Assembly: GCA_010279815.1 (NCBI GenBank)
Contig: QEOQ01000519.1
Location: 668,322 to 732,321, forward strand
From: Brachionus plicatilis
Lineage: Eukaryota > Rotifera > Eurotatoria > Ploima > Brachionidae
DNA length: 64,000 nt
Reading direction: 5' to 3'
Part shown: positions 1 to 11,712 of the stretch, in pieces
Layout of the letters: each line of letters starts with the position of its first letter
Numbering within the stretch: the first letter of the stretch is position 1
Program-made: the position numbers and the translations under genes
Notes under the pieces: generated by a model
Databases searched by the model: none
Seen by the model: only the letters and a program-made list of their open reading frames with translations
Told to the model about the DNA's origin: nothing

Positions 1-673
1 AACAAACTATTCGACAAACCCAGAGAATTAGTTACATTTAGAATTTTTCTTTTAAAATCCTTTAAAAAATCATTTTGAGTTTGTACATGCTTAAGCACAT
101 TTTCACCATGATCAATCATTCGGTCCATTTCTGAATTTTTTTTATTAAAAATCAAAAATAGACTTTTTCAAATTTACCATTGTTAAAATTTGCTAAACGA
201 TTATGATGCCGCAATTCAGCTTGAAAGCCATCTATACTAAATTGCACGTGACCGCTATTGCTTGAATTCGAGCTTTTTATTTCTGAGTTTAAAAGTTCTT
301 CTCTTCGCTTTGCCTCGAGATTTTTTAATTCTCTTTTTTTTAGTCAAATTTTAAAAATCATATTTAATTCTTTTTATTTTAGCAAGTATTAAAATTACTT
401 TTTATACTGGATCTGATTAAAGGCTTGTTTGTAATGAGAAAAATCATATTTAAGTTGATCGACTTTTATTTTAGCATCATAGCGTCGATTTGCTGGCTCT
501 TTGGATACCAAGATGTCTAATTGACTAAGTGAAGATGTTAGTTCACTAAATTTAGAAGTAATGTTTGACTTTATCTGATCTGTTTCTGTCTGATTAATTG
601 ATACTTCAAGCTTTGCAAAGATATCATTTAAATTGAGTAAATTTGCTTTAGTTTCATGATAGAGTTTATCCAT
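1..673 (-). CDS. GOSR2: Golgi SNAP receptor complex member 2 (membrin), partial
   Basis: Qb-SNARE acting in ER-to-Golgi and intra-Golgi vesicle fusion. Exons on the minus strand are 673-399, 332-178 and 130-1; introns have GT-AG ends and phases match (2, then 1). The start is the ATG at 673, giving MDKLYHET; an upstream in-frame ATG would add a basic leader unlike the family. Seen: an N-terminal helical region, the hallmark SKEPANRR followed by KVDQLKYD, a charged linker (AKRREELL), then the start of the SNARE helix (EMDRMIDHGENVLKHVQTQ) and LGLSNSL at the window edge. The final SNARE heptads and the tail-anchor membrane segment lie outside the window. The order of these blocks matches animal membrin, so identification is confident. 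The upstream flank on this strand is AT-rich with no obvious TATA box. Confidence 0.93.
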
Positions 674-3600
674 TTCATAATTTTTAGTTCGACGTTTTCT
701 TGTTTTTTTCGAATATGAATTATTCAAAAACAAAAGCATAATTTTAAATTCTTAGTCACATTTATGCTAATTTCATAAAATAAATCAACTTAGTTATTTA
801 TTTTAATTTTAAATTAAAATAAAAAGTAAAATTCACCCAACAAAAAAATCAACATTTTCCTGCATTAATTCACGATTTTATTCAAAATTAAAAAAAGAGA
901 ATTAATCTCGTAAAAAAACTTGATAGCTCATGATTTTCAAGTATCAAAAGTCAAAAAGTTTAAAAGTTAAAATAAAATTCATTAATTTAAAATATTTTAG
1001 TAAGAATTTCATACAGAGCAATAACAATATATAAACTAAGACTTGTTTTTAAGAAAAAAAATTATCTAATAAAAGGCCAATTGAAATTTATGATCATAGT
1101 AAAAAATAATTAATATATTTTTAATTATTATAAATGCAGAGACATTTCATCACGCTAATAAACTGTCATGAAGTGTGTTGTATAATTAAGCAAATGGTGA
1201 ATTCTTCAAAAAGATCATATTTTAAAAATTACTTTTATCTGGATTAATCTACCTATGTGCACAGTTAACTCTGAATTGATAAATAATTTAAAAAACCATC
1301 TTTACAAATAACTCAGGCAACAGTTGAATCTACTGTCATAGCTACACAAAAGCTTAATCTGATTCCAAAAATGAATCTAAAAAAGATCAATCAAAATATT
1401 TCATATTTTCATAATTTAAGCTTCAAAATCACCTTAATTTAATTTTTCTAATGAATTTAAATTTTAAAATTGAGATATAAATAAAAGATTCAGATTTCAA
1501 AATCTAACAATTGAATCGAAAATATATCATTCACTAAAAACCTTTTATTAAGTTTATTCGTTTTTAAAAAATGAATAAAGAGAATTATACTCTCTGAGAT
1601 GGATAAAAAAAGTTTAATTTGGTGTCTAAGATACATATATTCAGATTTCAAAAAATAGATTTTTGTGGATGAAAAAGCCATCAGAATTGGTCATTAAGAA
1701 CTGTTTCATTGGAGACTGGCATCTAACTGCCTTGAAGGCCTTCCTTGGACAAACAAATTTTGTCCAAAAATAAACTTTAGTAGTGGAATTTTTTACGTAA
1801 AATAACGTAATTTTACCAATTATGGGCTTTTTGTAGAACTATTTATATATTAATAATTGCTACGCTTTTGCGCTAAGTCTGATTTTATCCAGGCAAACAG
1901 CAATAAGTTAGTCTTTAAAAAGTTTTTTCAAATTAACTTAAAATTGTGAATAGTTTAAAACACAATAACTTGAATTACGCTCATTGACAAGGGAATATAT
2001 TAAAATTTCAAACCAATATATTAAATGTCACATAAAAAAATTAAATTTTCACATAAATCTATTGATTTAATGTCTTAGAAAATAAATTTAATTAAAAAAA
2101 TTAAAAAAGCTAAATAAAATATTAAATATCACAAAAAAATATCTACTATCACACAAAATTAAACGTCAAGAAATGTCACAGAGTTATTTGAACATTTTAG
2201 TCTGCAACTCTAGGCGCATAGATATGTTCTTGTTGTCAAATTATCAGTCAAATGCTAGTTTTGCTATGCCCATCGGTAAATAAAATATAATCAGAAAAAA
2301 TGTGAAGTAAAAACAAGATGAAAATAAAAGTCAAAATTCTATTTTTTTGTGATTTTTTTATGTGACATTAAATTAAATATGTGTCAGATTAATTGGTGTC
2401 CCATCGAAAATTCTTATATCTGAATTTCGTTTTAATTACTTACCAATATGACCCAAAATAATTTTATTTTTAATGTAAAAAAACACAATTTAAAATAAAA
2501 TTTACAAAAATTCTTTTTCTTTTTTTAAAAACTAAATCAAATTAAATTTTTGATTGCTTGAATTTTTTCTTTATTTTTTTCAATATTTAAATATTTTTTC
2601 AAAAAATTCATTTTATTTTTCAATTTTTATTCAATAAATTAAGTTTTTGGTTACATACTCAAAATTACAAAAACTTTAGTAGAAGTTGTTGATTTTTTAT
2701 ACGAAAACTCTATTCCTTGTAGAACAACACAAGTAATATTTGGTTAGCTGGTAGAAGATTTGCTGCTTTTAACAGAATTTTTTCAATTCGCTACTTACGT
2801 TCTTTCGACGCCATTATTTCAGAGAGGGACTAAAGGTTACTCAAGTCCCCTATCCAAAAATTAAAAGGGGCCCTTTAAAAAATTAAATTTATCAAAAATA
2901 GACATAATTTTTCAAAAAAATAGAAAATAAAGATTTTTATAAATTTTTTATATTTATGTTCAACTGATAAATTAAATATTTTCAAAGTATTTGCAAATTA
3001 AAAGCGTTTTTTTTTTACTAATTTTAAATAGGGTGCAATTTTGTAGAATTCGCGCAAATTTTGCAGACTTCTGAGGTAGGTAAAACGAAAGTTGTTTAAC
3101 TTTGTTCAATCAGCAGAACATTTTTTTGGCATTTAGAACATATTTTTGTATTGAAATTTGTGTGCGGAATTTTTTTTTAAATTTAAATTTTTTTCCCACT
3201 TCGAGAGTCTTCAAAAGTCTCATTTGACATATTCTGATACCAAGTAACTAACTTAGTTTAAGATACCTGCTTTTAAAATTTTTAAAAACAGATCTCTAAG
3301 TAAGATCTCGATTATTTTTGCTTTTTTTGAGTAAATATATTATATAACTTGTTCTGAGTAAAATGCTTGGGAATTACAGGGACATTTTTACTTATGAATG
3401 ATGTAAAGTTATTCAATAGGAGCTAATATGTATTTAAAGTCATGGAAATGATGAAAATCAAGGTTTTAAAATGCCTAGTTAACGACAATACATTACATAA
3501 GATTTGTTTTGATATATTCTTTTCTTCTATTATTAAAATCATTTGGCATGTATATTAAATAATAAATAAAGCCATAGTATTTAGAAATTCAAATGGTACC

Positions 3601-3831
3601 TTTTCAAATTCTGTAGGCAAAACTTGAAAAAGCTTTTAAATCTAATTGAGCAAAATTATTTTTTTGGAAAACAGGAGTTCCCTGAATAGAAGCCGATTCT
3701 ATGAGCAAAAATTGCGTTTTAAAAAAAAAATAAATTAAATCCTGTGTTGATTACTTTTCAGGTTTATTTGTTGATTATGAAGCGTTTGCTAGAAATTTAT
3801 TTTCGAAACATTCAAAATAATCAAAATTTCT
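674..3831. other. Intergenic, no gene seen
   Basis: AT-rich spacer between the divergent GOSR2 and ShK/EGF genes. I see no convincing coding exon; short open frames here are low-complexity. Around 1783-1825 is a copy of the dispersed motif built from TTTACGTAAAATAACG. Around 3030-3180 is a diverged copy of the palindromic repeat described at 20537-20877 (shared words GCAAATTTTGCAGACTTCTG and GTATTGAAATTTG). Confidence 0.6.
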
Positions 3832-3840
3832 ATATAAATA
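3831..3840 (+). promoter_or_regulatory. TATA-box candidate for the ShK/EGF gene
   Basis: The sequence TATATAAATA lies about 80 bases before the ATG at 3920, a plausible core-promoter spacing with a short leader. In DNA this AT-rich such motifs are common, so it is only suggestive. Confidence 0.3.
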
Positions 3841-3919
3841 CTAAATTTTTCAAACAGTTTAAATATTTTTTAACTTTACTTTTTTTTTAAAAATAATTAT
3901 TTCTACAAAAGATAACAGC

Positions 3920-5744
3920 ATGTATAAAATAAAAGATATAATTCTATCATTTATTTTAATTTGGTGTCACATCAAAACAAGCTTGGCGTTTTCAGGTGAT
4001 TTTATAGCAAAAATTTTCCATTGATGGTTTGCAACAAAATTTAAATTTTTTCAGAATGTAGCGGAAGTAATGTTGCTAATCCAAACATCTCGGGCGTAAA
4101 CGATTGTCCTTCTTGGCTGGCCTATTTACAATCAACTGGAACTAATATTGAAAATTGGTGCACAACGACAGGAAGCACAAAATGCTGCCTTACTTGTAAA
4201 AGTAAAATAAAGTTTTAAATCAATTGATTGATAAATTATTAAATTAAATATTTTATTTTTTAAAGATATTTTGGAAAGTTGTGTTGACAGAGCATATACT
4301 CCAGATTGTCAACAAAAATTACAACAAGGTTTATGTCAAAATCAATTGGCAGATCAAAACACTGTTCAAGTGTATTGTAGAAAAACTTGTGGATTTTGTA
4401 GTCTTTCAGCTGCTTTGTCGTGTGGATTTTTGACGCAGACATGTGGTCAAGGAGCATGTTTGCCAGTTACTTACTTTTCAACTAATACTATAAGATGTTC
4501 GTGTCCTTCCAATTTTGCTGGAGCCTATTGTCAGAGAAGCAATCCATGTTTGAGTTTTCCTTGTAGTAATGGTGGTACATGTTCAGCTTCAAACGATGCA
4601 GATGTACCTTACACTTGTGCATGTCCTTTAGGTTACAGTGGAGCAAACTGTCAAAACTTCCAGGCACTTGGATGCAATTCTAGTCCATGTTTAAACCAAG
4701 GATTGTGTAATGCATTAGCTAATGGTGCATATCAATGCATTTGTTTACGTGAGCAAAAATCACTTAAAATTCTATTTAGAAATAAAGAATAATTTTTGTA
4801 AATAGCTAATTTCGCTGGGACACGATGTGAGTTTTCCAATGCTTGCTTCAGCAGTCCTTGTCAAAATGGTGGATCTTGCACAAATTCAGCAAATGGATAT
4901 ACATGCTCATGTCCTTCCAATTTCAATGGAGTGAATTGTCAATTTTCAAATGCGTGTGGTAGCAATCCATGTTTAAACCAAGGCTTGTGTAATGCATTAG
5001 CTAATGGTGGATATCAATGCATTTGTTTACGTGAGCAAAGATCCCTTAAAATTTTCTTTAATAAAAATAAAATAATTTTTGTAAAAAGCTAATTTCGCTG
5101 GGACACGATGCGAGTTTTCCAATGCTTGCTTCAGCAGTCCTTGCCAAAATGGTGGATCTTGTACAAATTCAGCAAATGGATATACTTGCTCATGTCCTTC
5201 AAATTTCAATGGGGTGAATTGTCAATTTTCAAATGCGTGCAGTAGTAATCCATGCTTAAATGGTGGATTTTGTTCATTGGGTTCATTTGGTCAAATAGTT
5301 TGCAATTGTCAATCTGGTTTTTCGGGACAATTTTGTCAAAATTCGCAAACATGTGGAACAGGTGGTTTTTGTCAGAACGGAGGAAGTTGTATTTTACAAG
5401 GAAGCAGCTTTGTTTGTCGATGTCCAGCCAACGTATATGGAATAAATTGTGAATATGTAGTTACCGTGCAAACTTGCTCTACAGGTGACAGAAATCCAAA
5501 TTATTGCTCAGTTTGGAGTGCTTTTAACTTTTGCAGATGGATCTATAGCTACAATCAAGTACCAGTGCCAATTTATTGTCCAACATCTTGCGGTCTTTGT
5601 TCAAGGATCACTTCTTGTGAGGATTCACAGATTAATTGTGCTTTTTGGTCGAACCTTGGACTATGTGGAATTATTAACAACCGTGACCCAAATCTTTGCA
5701 AGAGATCGTGTGGTTTATGTGGAAATTTGACTAAGAAAAAATGA
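3920..5744 (+). CDS. Secreted ShK-type and EGF-repeat protein
   Basis: Five exons: 3920-3995, 4055-4201, 4266-4748, 4806-5030, 5089-5744; every intron is 57-64 bp, GT-AG and phase 1, giving about 528 residues. Exon 1 is a signal peptide (MYKIKDII... ending LAFS). Exon 2 holds a six-Cys ShK-like module ending CCLTC. Exon 3 starts with a second ShK-like module (VYCRKTCGFC) followed by EGF-like modules with the usual CxCPxxxxGxxC ends. Exons 4 and 5 continue EGF modules. The C-terminus has two more ShK-like modules (YCPTSCGLC, LCKRSCGLC) and a Lys-rich tail. ShKT domains occur in invertebrate secreted peptides and metalloprotease tails; no enzyme domain is present here. The role is unknown, probably extracellular matrix, mucus or surface coat. 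The domain reading is strong; the gene has no specific name I can defend. Confidence 0.85.
4680..5262 (+). repeat. Tandem exon-intron duplication, about 283 bp unit
   Basis: Exon 4 plus its intron (4806-5088) is repeated almost base for base at the start of exon 5 (from 5089), and the end of exon 3 with its intron (about 4680-4805) matches the end of exon 4 with its intron (about 4962-5088). Both introns begin GTGAGCAAA and end before CTAATTTCGCTGGGACACGA. Only scattered substitutions separate the copies, so the duplication is recent. It is phase 1-1, so it adds whole EGF modules without shifting the frame. Confidence 0.85.
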
Positions 5745-6267
5745 TTGTACACTGAATAATTAGAATATTAAAAAATTTGAAACAATTGTTAGGCAGCCGA
5801 TCAAAAATTTTCATTTATTTAGCTTTTTTTGATTTTTTAATATAATATGCCAATATTATTTGAATGATGATTATTGGAACTCGTTATTTTGTCAAATGAA
5901 CTTAATAAAATTTCTACCTTTTTAATTTATTTTCCATTAAGAACTTAATACTCAAATGTTATCCAAATGATTACCATTGTTTAGTTATTAAAAATTTTCC
6001 GTGGGTCTTATACATTTACGGCAGAAATCAATGAATTTTCTGCTCAGATTTTTTGTTTGGTCAACAGAGGGATAACAAATTGAAATGGCTGATTTATCTT
6101 AATTTAAAAAACAAAAATAAAATTAAAATATCTCTTATTCATTTTCTATAAGAAGTTCGGTAGGATCAACAAAATTTTGTTGAAAACTCACTAAATTCAT
6201 TTACATTGAGCTAATTTAAATTTTGGTTCTATGTCTGTATGATAAATCAAAAAATGTACTGTGAACA
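5745..6267. other. 3' flank, no feature seen
   Basis: AT-rich sequence after the ShK/EGF stop codon, presumably 3' UTR and spacer. I see no coding exon or repeat ends here. Confidence 0.5.
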
Positions 6268-6592
6268 TTCAATGATCACTGGGTTCGTGATATCCTCAAG
6301 ATTTCATAAACCAAAGACCTTATTTTAGCTGGATTTAAATTTAAATTCTTTAACTTAGAATCAATACACTTAATTTTTTCTTCAACTGACGGATTAAATT
6401 TATCATTATATAGTTCTGATTCAGACTGATCACTTGTACTACTTTGTTGGTTTTCAGAAGACGATGAACAATTTAAGTCATCAGCTTCAGTTATGTCGAA
6501 GAGTTTTAAAGAGATTGCCAATCATTTCTTCACATTTTGGGATCACCAGTTTAGTGATCTTGAGGAGATCACGAACCCAGTGATCATTGAAT
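6268..6592. mobile_element. Short inverted-repeat element (MITE-like)
   Basis: Left end TTCAATGATCACTGGGTTCG (from 6268) and its reverse complement CGAACCCAGTGATCATTGAA (ending 6592) form terminal inverted repeats of about 35 bp with one mismatch. The interior holds an 81-codon open frame on the minus strand (6521-6276), Ser/Asp-rich and unrecognised, that may be a remnant of the parent element. Superfamily unknown. Confidence 0.6.
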
Positions 6593-6750
6593 TTTCAAAA
6601 ATCTTGTGAACATTGGATCACAAAATTAGATTGACCCTTTTTGTTATTAATATATTTTCATAATATTTGCTAAGACTACATAATTTAAGATAGTGTGATT
6701 AACCAGTAAAAAAAAAATTTTTCTTATTATATATTTATTCAAAAAATTAA

Positions 6751-6975
6751 TTATTTTTCTTCACTAAACAATGATTCATTTTCATATAGGAACATTACAT
6801 ATTCGACTCTTTCAGTTGAAATTTTATTCCTACGATCCCACACTTGATAGCCAGTTAATAAAAAAAGACGTTCTGACGGTGCACTAGAGGTCGCAGTTCC
6901 TCCATTAACCAAAAAAAATTCATATAAGATCGGGTATTTAGCACTATTTTTTTTCCAAAACTCAATACAATCCAT
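6751..6975 (-). pseudogene. hAT transposase C-terminal fragment
   Basis: The open stretch contains SSAPSERLFLLTGYQVWDRR and KISTERVEYVMFLYEN, the hAT-family C-terminal dimerisation region with its conserved Ser-x-Glu-Arg-x-Phe signature. The N-terminal BED finger and the RNase-H core are absent, so this is a decayed fragment. The neighbouring inverted-repeat element at 6268-6592 may or may not belong to the same insertion. Confidence 0.75.
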
Positions 6976-7167
6976 AGAGGTTTAATGAAGAGTTTTAATT
7001 TATGTTTTGGTAAATAATAAATTTTTCTTTTAAAGCTATTTGTATTTAAACTTTACAAAATTTTTGAATTTAGAAAATCGTTAATAAAAAAATTTCCACC
7101 AAGAGTGGATTCAAAATTAGGTCATTATTTACCAGTCGAAAACTAACAGAAAAAAATAGAAAAAAAC

Positions 7168-7230
7168 TTTTTTCGCTAGACAGACGGTCTAGCGAAAAAA
7201 CGGACGACCGGTCACCAACACTAGTTTTGA
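7168..7230. mobile_element. hAT-like transposon end with perfect hairpin
   Basis: TTTTTTCGCTAGA, a 7-base loop, and TCTAGCGAAAAAA form a perfect 13-bp stem near 7168-7200. Beside it, on the minus strand, lies CTAGTGTTGGTGACCGGTCG, which resembles short hAT terminal repeats (TAGTGTTGG...). The local GC content is clearly above the surroundings. No partner end was found nearby, so the element boundaries are unknown. Confidence 0.4.
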
Positions 7231-7809
7231 CCGGGTGAACGTGACAAATTATCTACAAAAAAAGTTGCCTTATCATTGTTCCATTTTAAAAAATCTAAAG
7301 AGGAAAATATTCAGCAAAAGTTAACTATAAATGTATTGACACTTACTAGTACAGTACTAGTTGTTTGAAATGTTAGTTTGGTAGAAAATTATATTTTTTT
7401 ATCCAGATCTTTTGTTTAATACACTCTTAAAAAACCTTCAGAATAATTATTTTTAAATTAAAATATTTAAGAATTATCTAGCTTAAGAAAATGTTTAGTA
7501 ATTTTCTTTAATAAAAAATAATTTTAAACAATAAATAGCCTAGAGCTAACCTAGAAACACAGATTTGGCCAAAATTTACGCATTTAACAAAGACAACACG
7601 TTCTTGAAAAATTCAAAATTTTCTAAACTTTCTTTCAAATTTGAACAGAAATTATTATATCATTTAAATTGTATAATATTTATTTTAACTTTGCATAAAA
7701 AATTTCGTTCAAAAATTCCAAATGAATTTTTGAAATTTGCCTAGCTGCATTTCCTGAATAGCAACTTAGACTCACTCTGACTCGTTGATCACAATTGATC
7801 ACAAATAAA
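7231..7809. other. 5' flank of the GPR155-like gene
   Basis: AT-rich sequence with no coding exon recognised. The 60 bases before the ATG at 7810 are less AT-rich and contain GTTGATCACAATTGATCAC, a short direct repeat of TTGATCACA, of unknown meaning. Confidence 0.4.
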
Positions 7810-9926
7810 ATGCACTCCAATTCGAGTGATTTGGACGAAATAGACTACAACTTGTATCCAGCGCTCGTCCAAGTCTTCGCCATCATTCTACTTGGCTATT
7901 TTGCCGGAAATTTGCAAATTTTAACCAAAGAACAAGTATCGGGTCTGAACAAATTTGTGAGCACTTTTTCTCTGCCATGCTTGATCTTCAAAAATTTGGC
8001 TGTAGTCAACTTTAACACGGTCAATTGGTTATTTGTGACAAGTGTATTTTTATCCAAAGTGTTTTTATTTTTACTCGCATTTTCGATCACTTTGTTTGCT
8101 CTGAGACCAATTAACATTGGCATGGCGGCTGTTTTTGGAATATTTGTGTCCCAGTCAAACGATTTCGCCCTAGGCTACCCCATCCTAAAGGCCATCTACT
8201 CTCAAACTCATCCAGAGTATTTGGACTATATTTATCTGCTGGCTCCCATTAGTCTTGTGGTAATCAATCCAATTGCTTTCTTGCTGATGGAAGCCAACGA
8301 ATTGATGGCTTCTCGAGCCAAGTGCCAAAAAGACTCTCAATCTGACTCGGACTCAGTGAATAGCAGCGACAGTGACAACAAAGACAGTGACAAGTTGGAC
8401 CAAGTGGCAATAAGTGGTAATGTGTCAAATGGCAAAAGAAATTTGACAGATTTGTCTAAATTCGGTCTTTTAAAATGTACCCTTTGGGCAACAATTTCAA
8501 ATCCTATAGTTTTTATGACCATCATAGGTTTGGTGTCGAACATGGTGCTCAGTCAGCATCTACCACGTTTAATTGAGCCAATATTGAGCACAGTGGCCAA
8601 CTCGTTTTCAGCACTTGCACTCTTTTATCTAGGATACACAATGGTGGGCAAAATAAAAAATCTCACCTTTTCCAGCGTTGTTATCATACTGATTCTGGTT
8701 CTGACCAAAAGTCTTATTAACCCATTAGTTAATCGTGAAGCGTTAATTCATTTAAGTGAATTGATCAATTTCACGCAACCAAACAACTCTGACATCGATT
8801 CGCTGAGTAGCTTTAGCTTTTTGTATGGAACATTTCCAACGGCACCATCTTTGTTTGTTTTTATTTCAAGATACAAATCACTTGGCGACAGCTTAATTTC
8901 AGCTGCAGTCGTATTGGGCACAATAGCAAGTGCTCCTCTGATGATGATGTCTGGCAAAATGATTTCACTCAAGTATAATGACAGCACTGTGTCCAATTTT
9001 GAGGACATTGAATGCAAAACCGCTTACGCATTTAGCTTTTTAACATGGTTTTGTTGCCTATGGGTCCTATATGTGTTTGTAGCAGCAGGACGAGTTTTCA
9101 AAAAGCCTCATTTGTTCACATTCTACTTGATTGTCAGTCAAATGGTACTTGCTGTCATTCATGTTGTTTGGTCCAATATTGCCACAAGCATACTTGGTCT
9201 AGATCCAATTTACAGCCTCATTCATATGGGATTTGGAATTTTTATGGAATTTACAACAAGATGTCTGCCATTAACAATAATTCTCAACTTAATGACCATA
9301 AGTGGACTGGACAGATTGAACACAAGCGGGCTCTTTATGATATTGGTCAAAATTTCCAAGAGCGAATTGTTGGTTTATGGCATTGGATTTGTTTTGCCCT
9401 TTTTAGCTACGATTGTTTGTCTCTTGGTTGGGAAAATACCTGACAAGCTAAGCATGATTATTAGACTAAGCAAATCTCAGATTATTGTATCAAATATTTT
9501 GTTGTTTTTTATTCTTATTTTTGTTTTCTATTTACTTTTGATATTTGTAAAAACTAAAAACGAAAATAATAATTATTATCGGCTAATAGGACGCAACGGA
9601 AACAACAATCTAATCAATCCTCTAATTTCCCAAACTAACCAAAGTCATAACTCATTTAATGACATCGATATCGAAAGCGAACAAGAAGTCTCAAGGCTAA
9701 CAATCGAAACAAATTTTCCAACAACAGAACATGGTACATTATTTTTTAATTTAATTTAGATCATATCGTTAAAAGATGAAATTTTTAATTTTTAGATTTG
9801 AAATTTTTGTATGAAGAAAATCAAATAATGAATCATTTATCATTAATTATTATATTGACTTTTAATTCATTGCTGGTATGGAAATTTTTGTTTTTATTTT
9901 TAGCAAATTTTTTATTAAAAATTTAA
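7810..9926 (+). CDS. GPR155: GPR155/LYCHOS-like PIN-type transporter/GPCR hybrid
   Basis: Lysosomal cholesterol-sensing protein family: an auxin-efflux-carrier-like (PIN) transporter domain fused to a GPCR-like helix bundle and, normally, a C-terminal DEP domain. Exons 7810-9733 and 9796-9926 join at phase 1 (CAT G|AT TTG); product about 684 residues. The ATG at 7810 (MHSNSSDLDEIDYNLYPALV) starts just before the first membrane helix. Seen: PALVQVFAIILLGYFAGN and FVSTFSLPCLIFKNLAV (helices 1-2), an acidic Ser/Asp loop near residues 175-200, YGTFPTAPSLFVFISRY, then GPCR-like helices in the second half. Odd: the family is about 870 residues, and the DEP region is missing here; the frame ends in a hydrophobic run. 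A donor-like GTATGG after CTG (about 9876) suggests further exons lost to, or beyond, the N gap at 10443. Confidence 0.88.
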
Positions 9927-10068
9927 CCCATGTCCAAAAATAGGCATTGCGAATGAGAGAAACAGAAATTAATTATTATCTGTATTGCAGAAATAATTAA
10001 TTTCTGTTAAAGATTAATTTTTTTTTGTTTTATTTTATTTATCATAAGTATATAACCAAAAATAATTA
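9927..10068. other. Spacer after GPR155-like gene
   Basis: AT-rich sequence containing a local inverted repeat, AATTAATTATT with AATAATTAATTTCTG (about 9968-10003). No exon recognised. Confidence 0.3.
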
Positions 10069-10404
10069 CCGTATTCCCTCGTTCGATTATGCTGCACGTT
10101 TTTAAAGCAAAAAATAAAAAATAATTTTTTTGAATTATGCATTTGGTGCAGCACCAAAGATTAAGAAATAAAAAGTATTAAAAAATTCATTTTTTATATT
10201 TTTATTTTTTACCTTAAAAACGAGTCTTGATGACGCATTAAACTAAGGCTTTCAGTCTTTGATGCCGAGCTAAACGCGTGATAACGCTATTAGAGCATGC
10301 GCTCAAAGTTAACAATATTATAGCATGGCCGAGATGTACTTTGGTGCATGGTCCAAAGGCGTTTTTTAACTTGTGGTGCAGCATAATCGAACCAGGGAAT
10401 ACGG
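10069..10404. mobile_element. TA-flanked MITE, CCGTATTCCC family, copy 1
   Basis: Begins CCGTATTCCCTCGTTCGATT and ends with the near reverse complement (ATCGAACCAGGGAATACGG). TA dinucleotides sit immediately outside both ends (10067-10068, 10405-10406), as expected for a Tc1/mariner- or pogo-type target duplication. A second, longer-armed member lies at 60575-61083. There is no coding capacity. Confidence 0.8.
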
Positions 10405-10442
10405 TAGTTTAGGTCCAAATTAATAAAAAATTGTCTAAATAT

Positions 10443-10462
10443 NNNNNNNNNNNNNNNNNNNN
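10443..10462. other. Assembly gap (20 N)
   Basis: Twenty undetermined bases. A fixed-length N run usually means an unsized scaffold join, so the distance and even the adjacency of the GPR155-like and CCDC180-like genes are uncertain. Both neighbours look incomplete on the side facing this gap. Confidence 0.95.
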
Positions 10463-10561
10463 AAAAAAAATCATTTTTTTCTTTTAAAATCTGGGAAAAT
10501 TATATTTTTTTTTAATAAGGTAAATTTACTTTATTTTCGTATATTTTTTATGGTAAAAACC

Positions 10562-10996
10562 TTTTGACAACAAAAAATCTGCTTTCTACACCCAAAAAAA
10601 AGATTTTCACAAACAAAAAAAAATTCCTGATCAAAAAAACTCAATTTTTGAAAAATGAATAAATTTATCTATAAATCAAATAAAAAATGATTTTTACACT
10701 CAAAAAAAAATAAGTCTATTATTTAATTTTTACAGTATTTTAAACTATTTTTTAGATTTTGGAGGTCTTCCTCTCTTTTTAGGCTTTTCTTTCTCCAATG
10801 CTGTTTTCATTTTTTTGATTTACCTCGCTTGTTCTCTTTGGCAACTTCAACTCCAGTCTCAACATATTTTTCATCCTCAACTAACTCGTCCTCATCTTTA
10901 TTCTATATAGATTATCACAACCAAAATTTTTTTTTACGGTTTGGTTGTAATAATCTTTTTTTTGGGTGAAGAAATCAGATTTTTTGTTGTCAAAAC
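10562..10996. mobile_element. Inverted-repeat element with an AT-hook remnant
   Basis: TTTTGACAACAAAAAATCTG starting at 10562 is matched in inverse orientation by CAGATTTTTTGTTGTCAAAA ending at 10996; the match continues inward to about 45 bp with a few mismatches. Within it on the minus strand (about 10915-10750) are a Glu/Asp-rich stretch and, after a frame break, KKRGRPPKSKK, a classical AT-hook followed by a stop. This looks like the tail of a decayed coding element; the superfamily is not clear. Confidence 0.6.
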
Positions 10997-11196
10997 ACGA
11001 CATCCATTTTTTATTGTTAAACAACAACAATTCTGTATATATTAGAACTCTTTTATCTTTTTAAATAAAAAAAATAATAAATTGAACAAAAAATTTAAAC
11101 CAATCTCGTTGTGGTTGATTTAACTTTGTCTACAAGTTAATTATTAAAAGTTTAAATTAAAAGATACGCAAAATATTCAATCAATACGCTGAACAG

Positions 11197-11712
11197 TTAT
11201 TTAAAATAAGTTTTTTGCCAAAACCAAATATTGAGCGTCTTTTGGACACTGAAATACAGCAATTGAATGGTCAAATCATAACTAATAAAACATGTTATGC
11301 TCAGCTCTATTCCAAACTGATAACAGAGGACATTGACAGAGAACGCAATCAAATGGATTTAATTGAAGCTAAATTTAGCGAGTGGCGTTCACATGCATTG
11401 AAAAGTGAAATTGAAAATTTGGAAACTTTTGTTGACAACATGAATATGCTGAATCCCGAACGGGAAAAAAATTTTGAACAAGAGCTACAAAACGAACAGA
11501 AAAATCTAAACCAAATAAGATTTGAGCTTATCGATGCGCTCAAAATTCTTAAGCCACCCGAATCAACCAAGTCAGCTGTTTACAAATGGTTTGAGACTTT
11601 TCGTCTTAACACCATTCGTCTAGAACACATCAATACTAATTACGTGAACAAATTGCAGATGAATTTCGAAGAATCAAATCAGATTATTATTTCTAATATG
11701 GAAGAATCCTTG
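11197..11712 (+). CDS. CCDC180: CCDC180-like, first visible exon
   Basis: An open frame runs from the stop at 11158-11160 to the strong donor GTAAGT at 11713. No good initiator ATG exists, so this is an internal exon; CAG just before 11197 is the most likely acceptor, with AATAAG before 11211 as an alternative. It encodes a charged helical stretch including IEAKFSEWRSHAL and ALKILKPPESTKSAVYKWF. It ends in phase 0. Confidence 0.7.
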
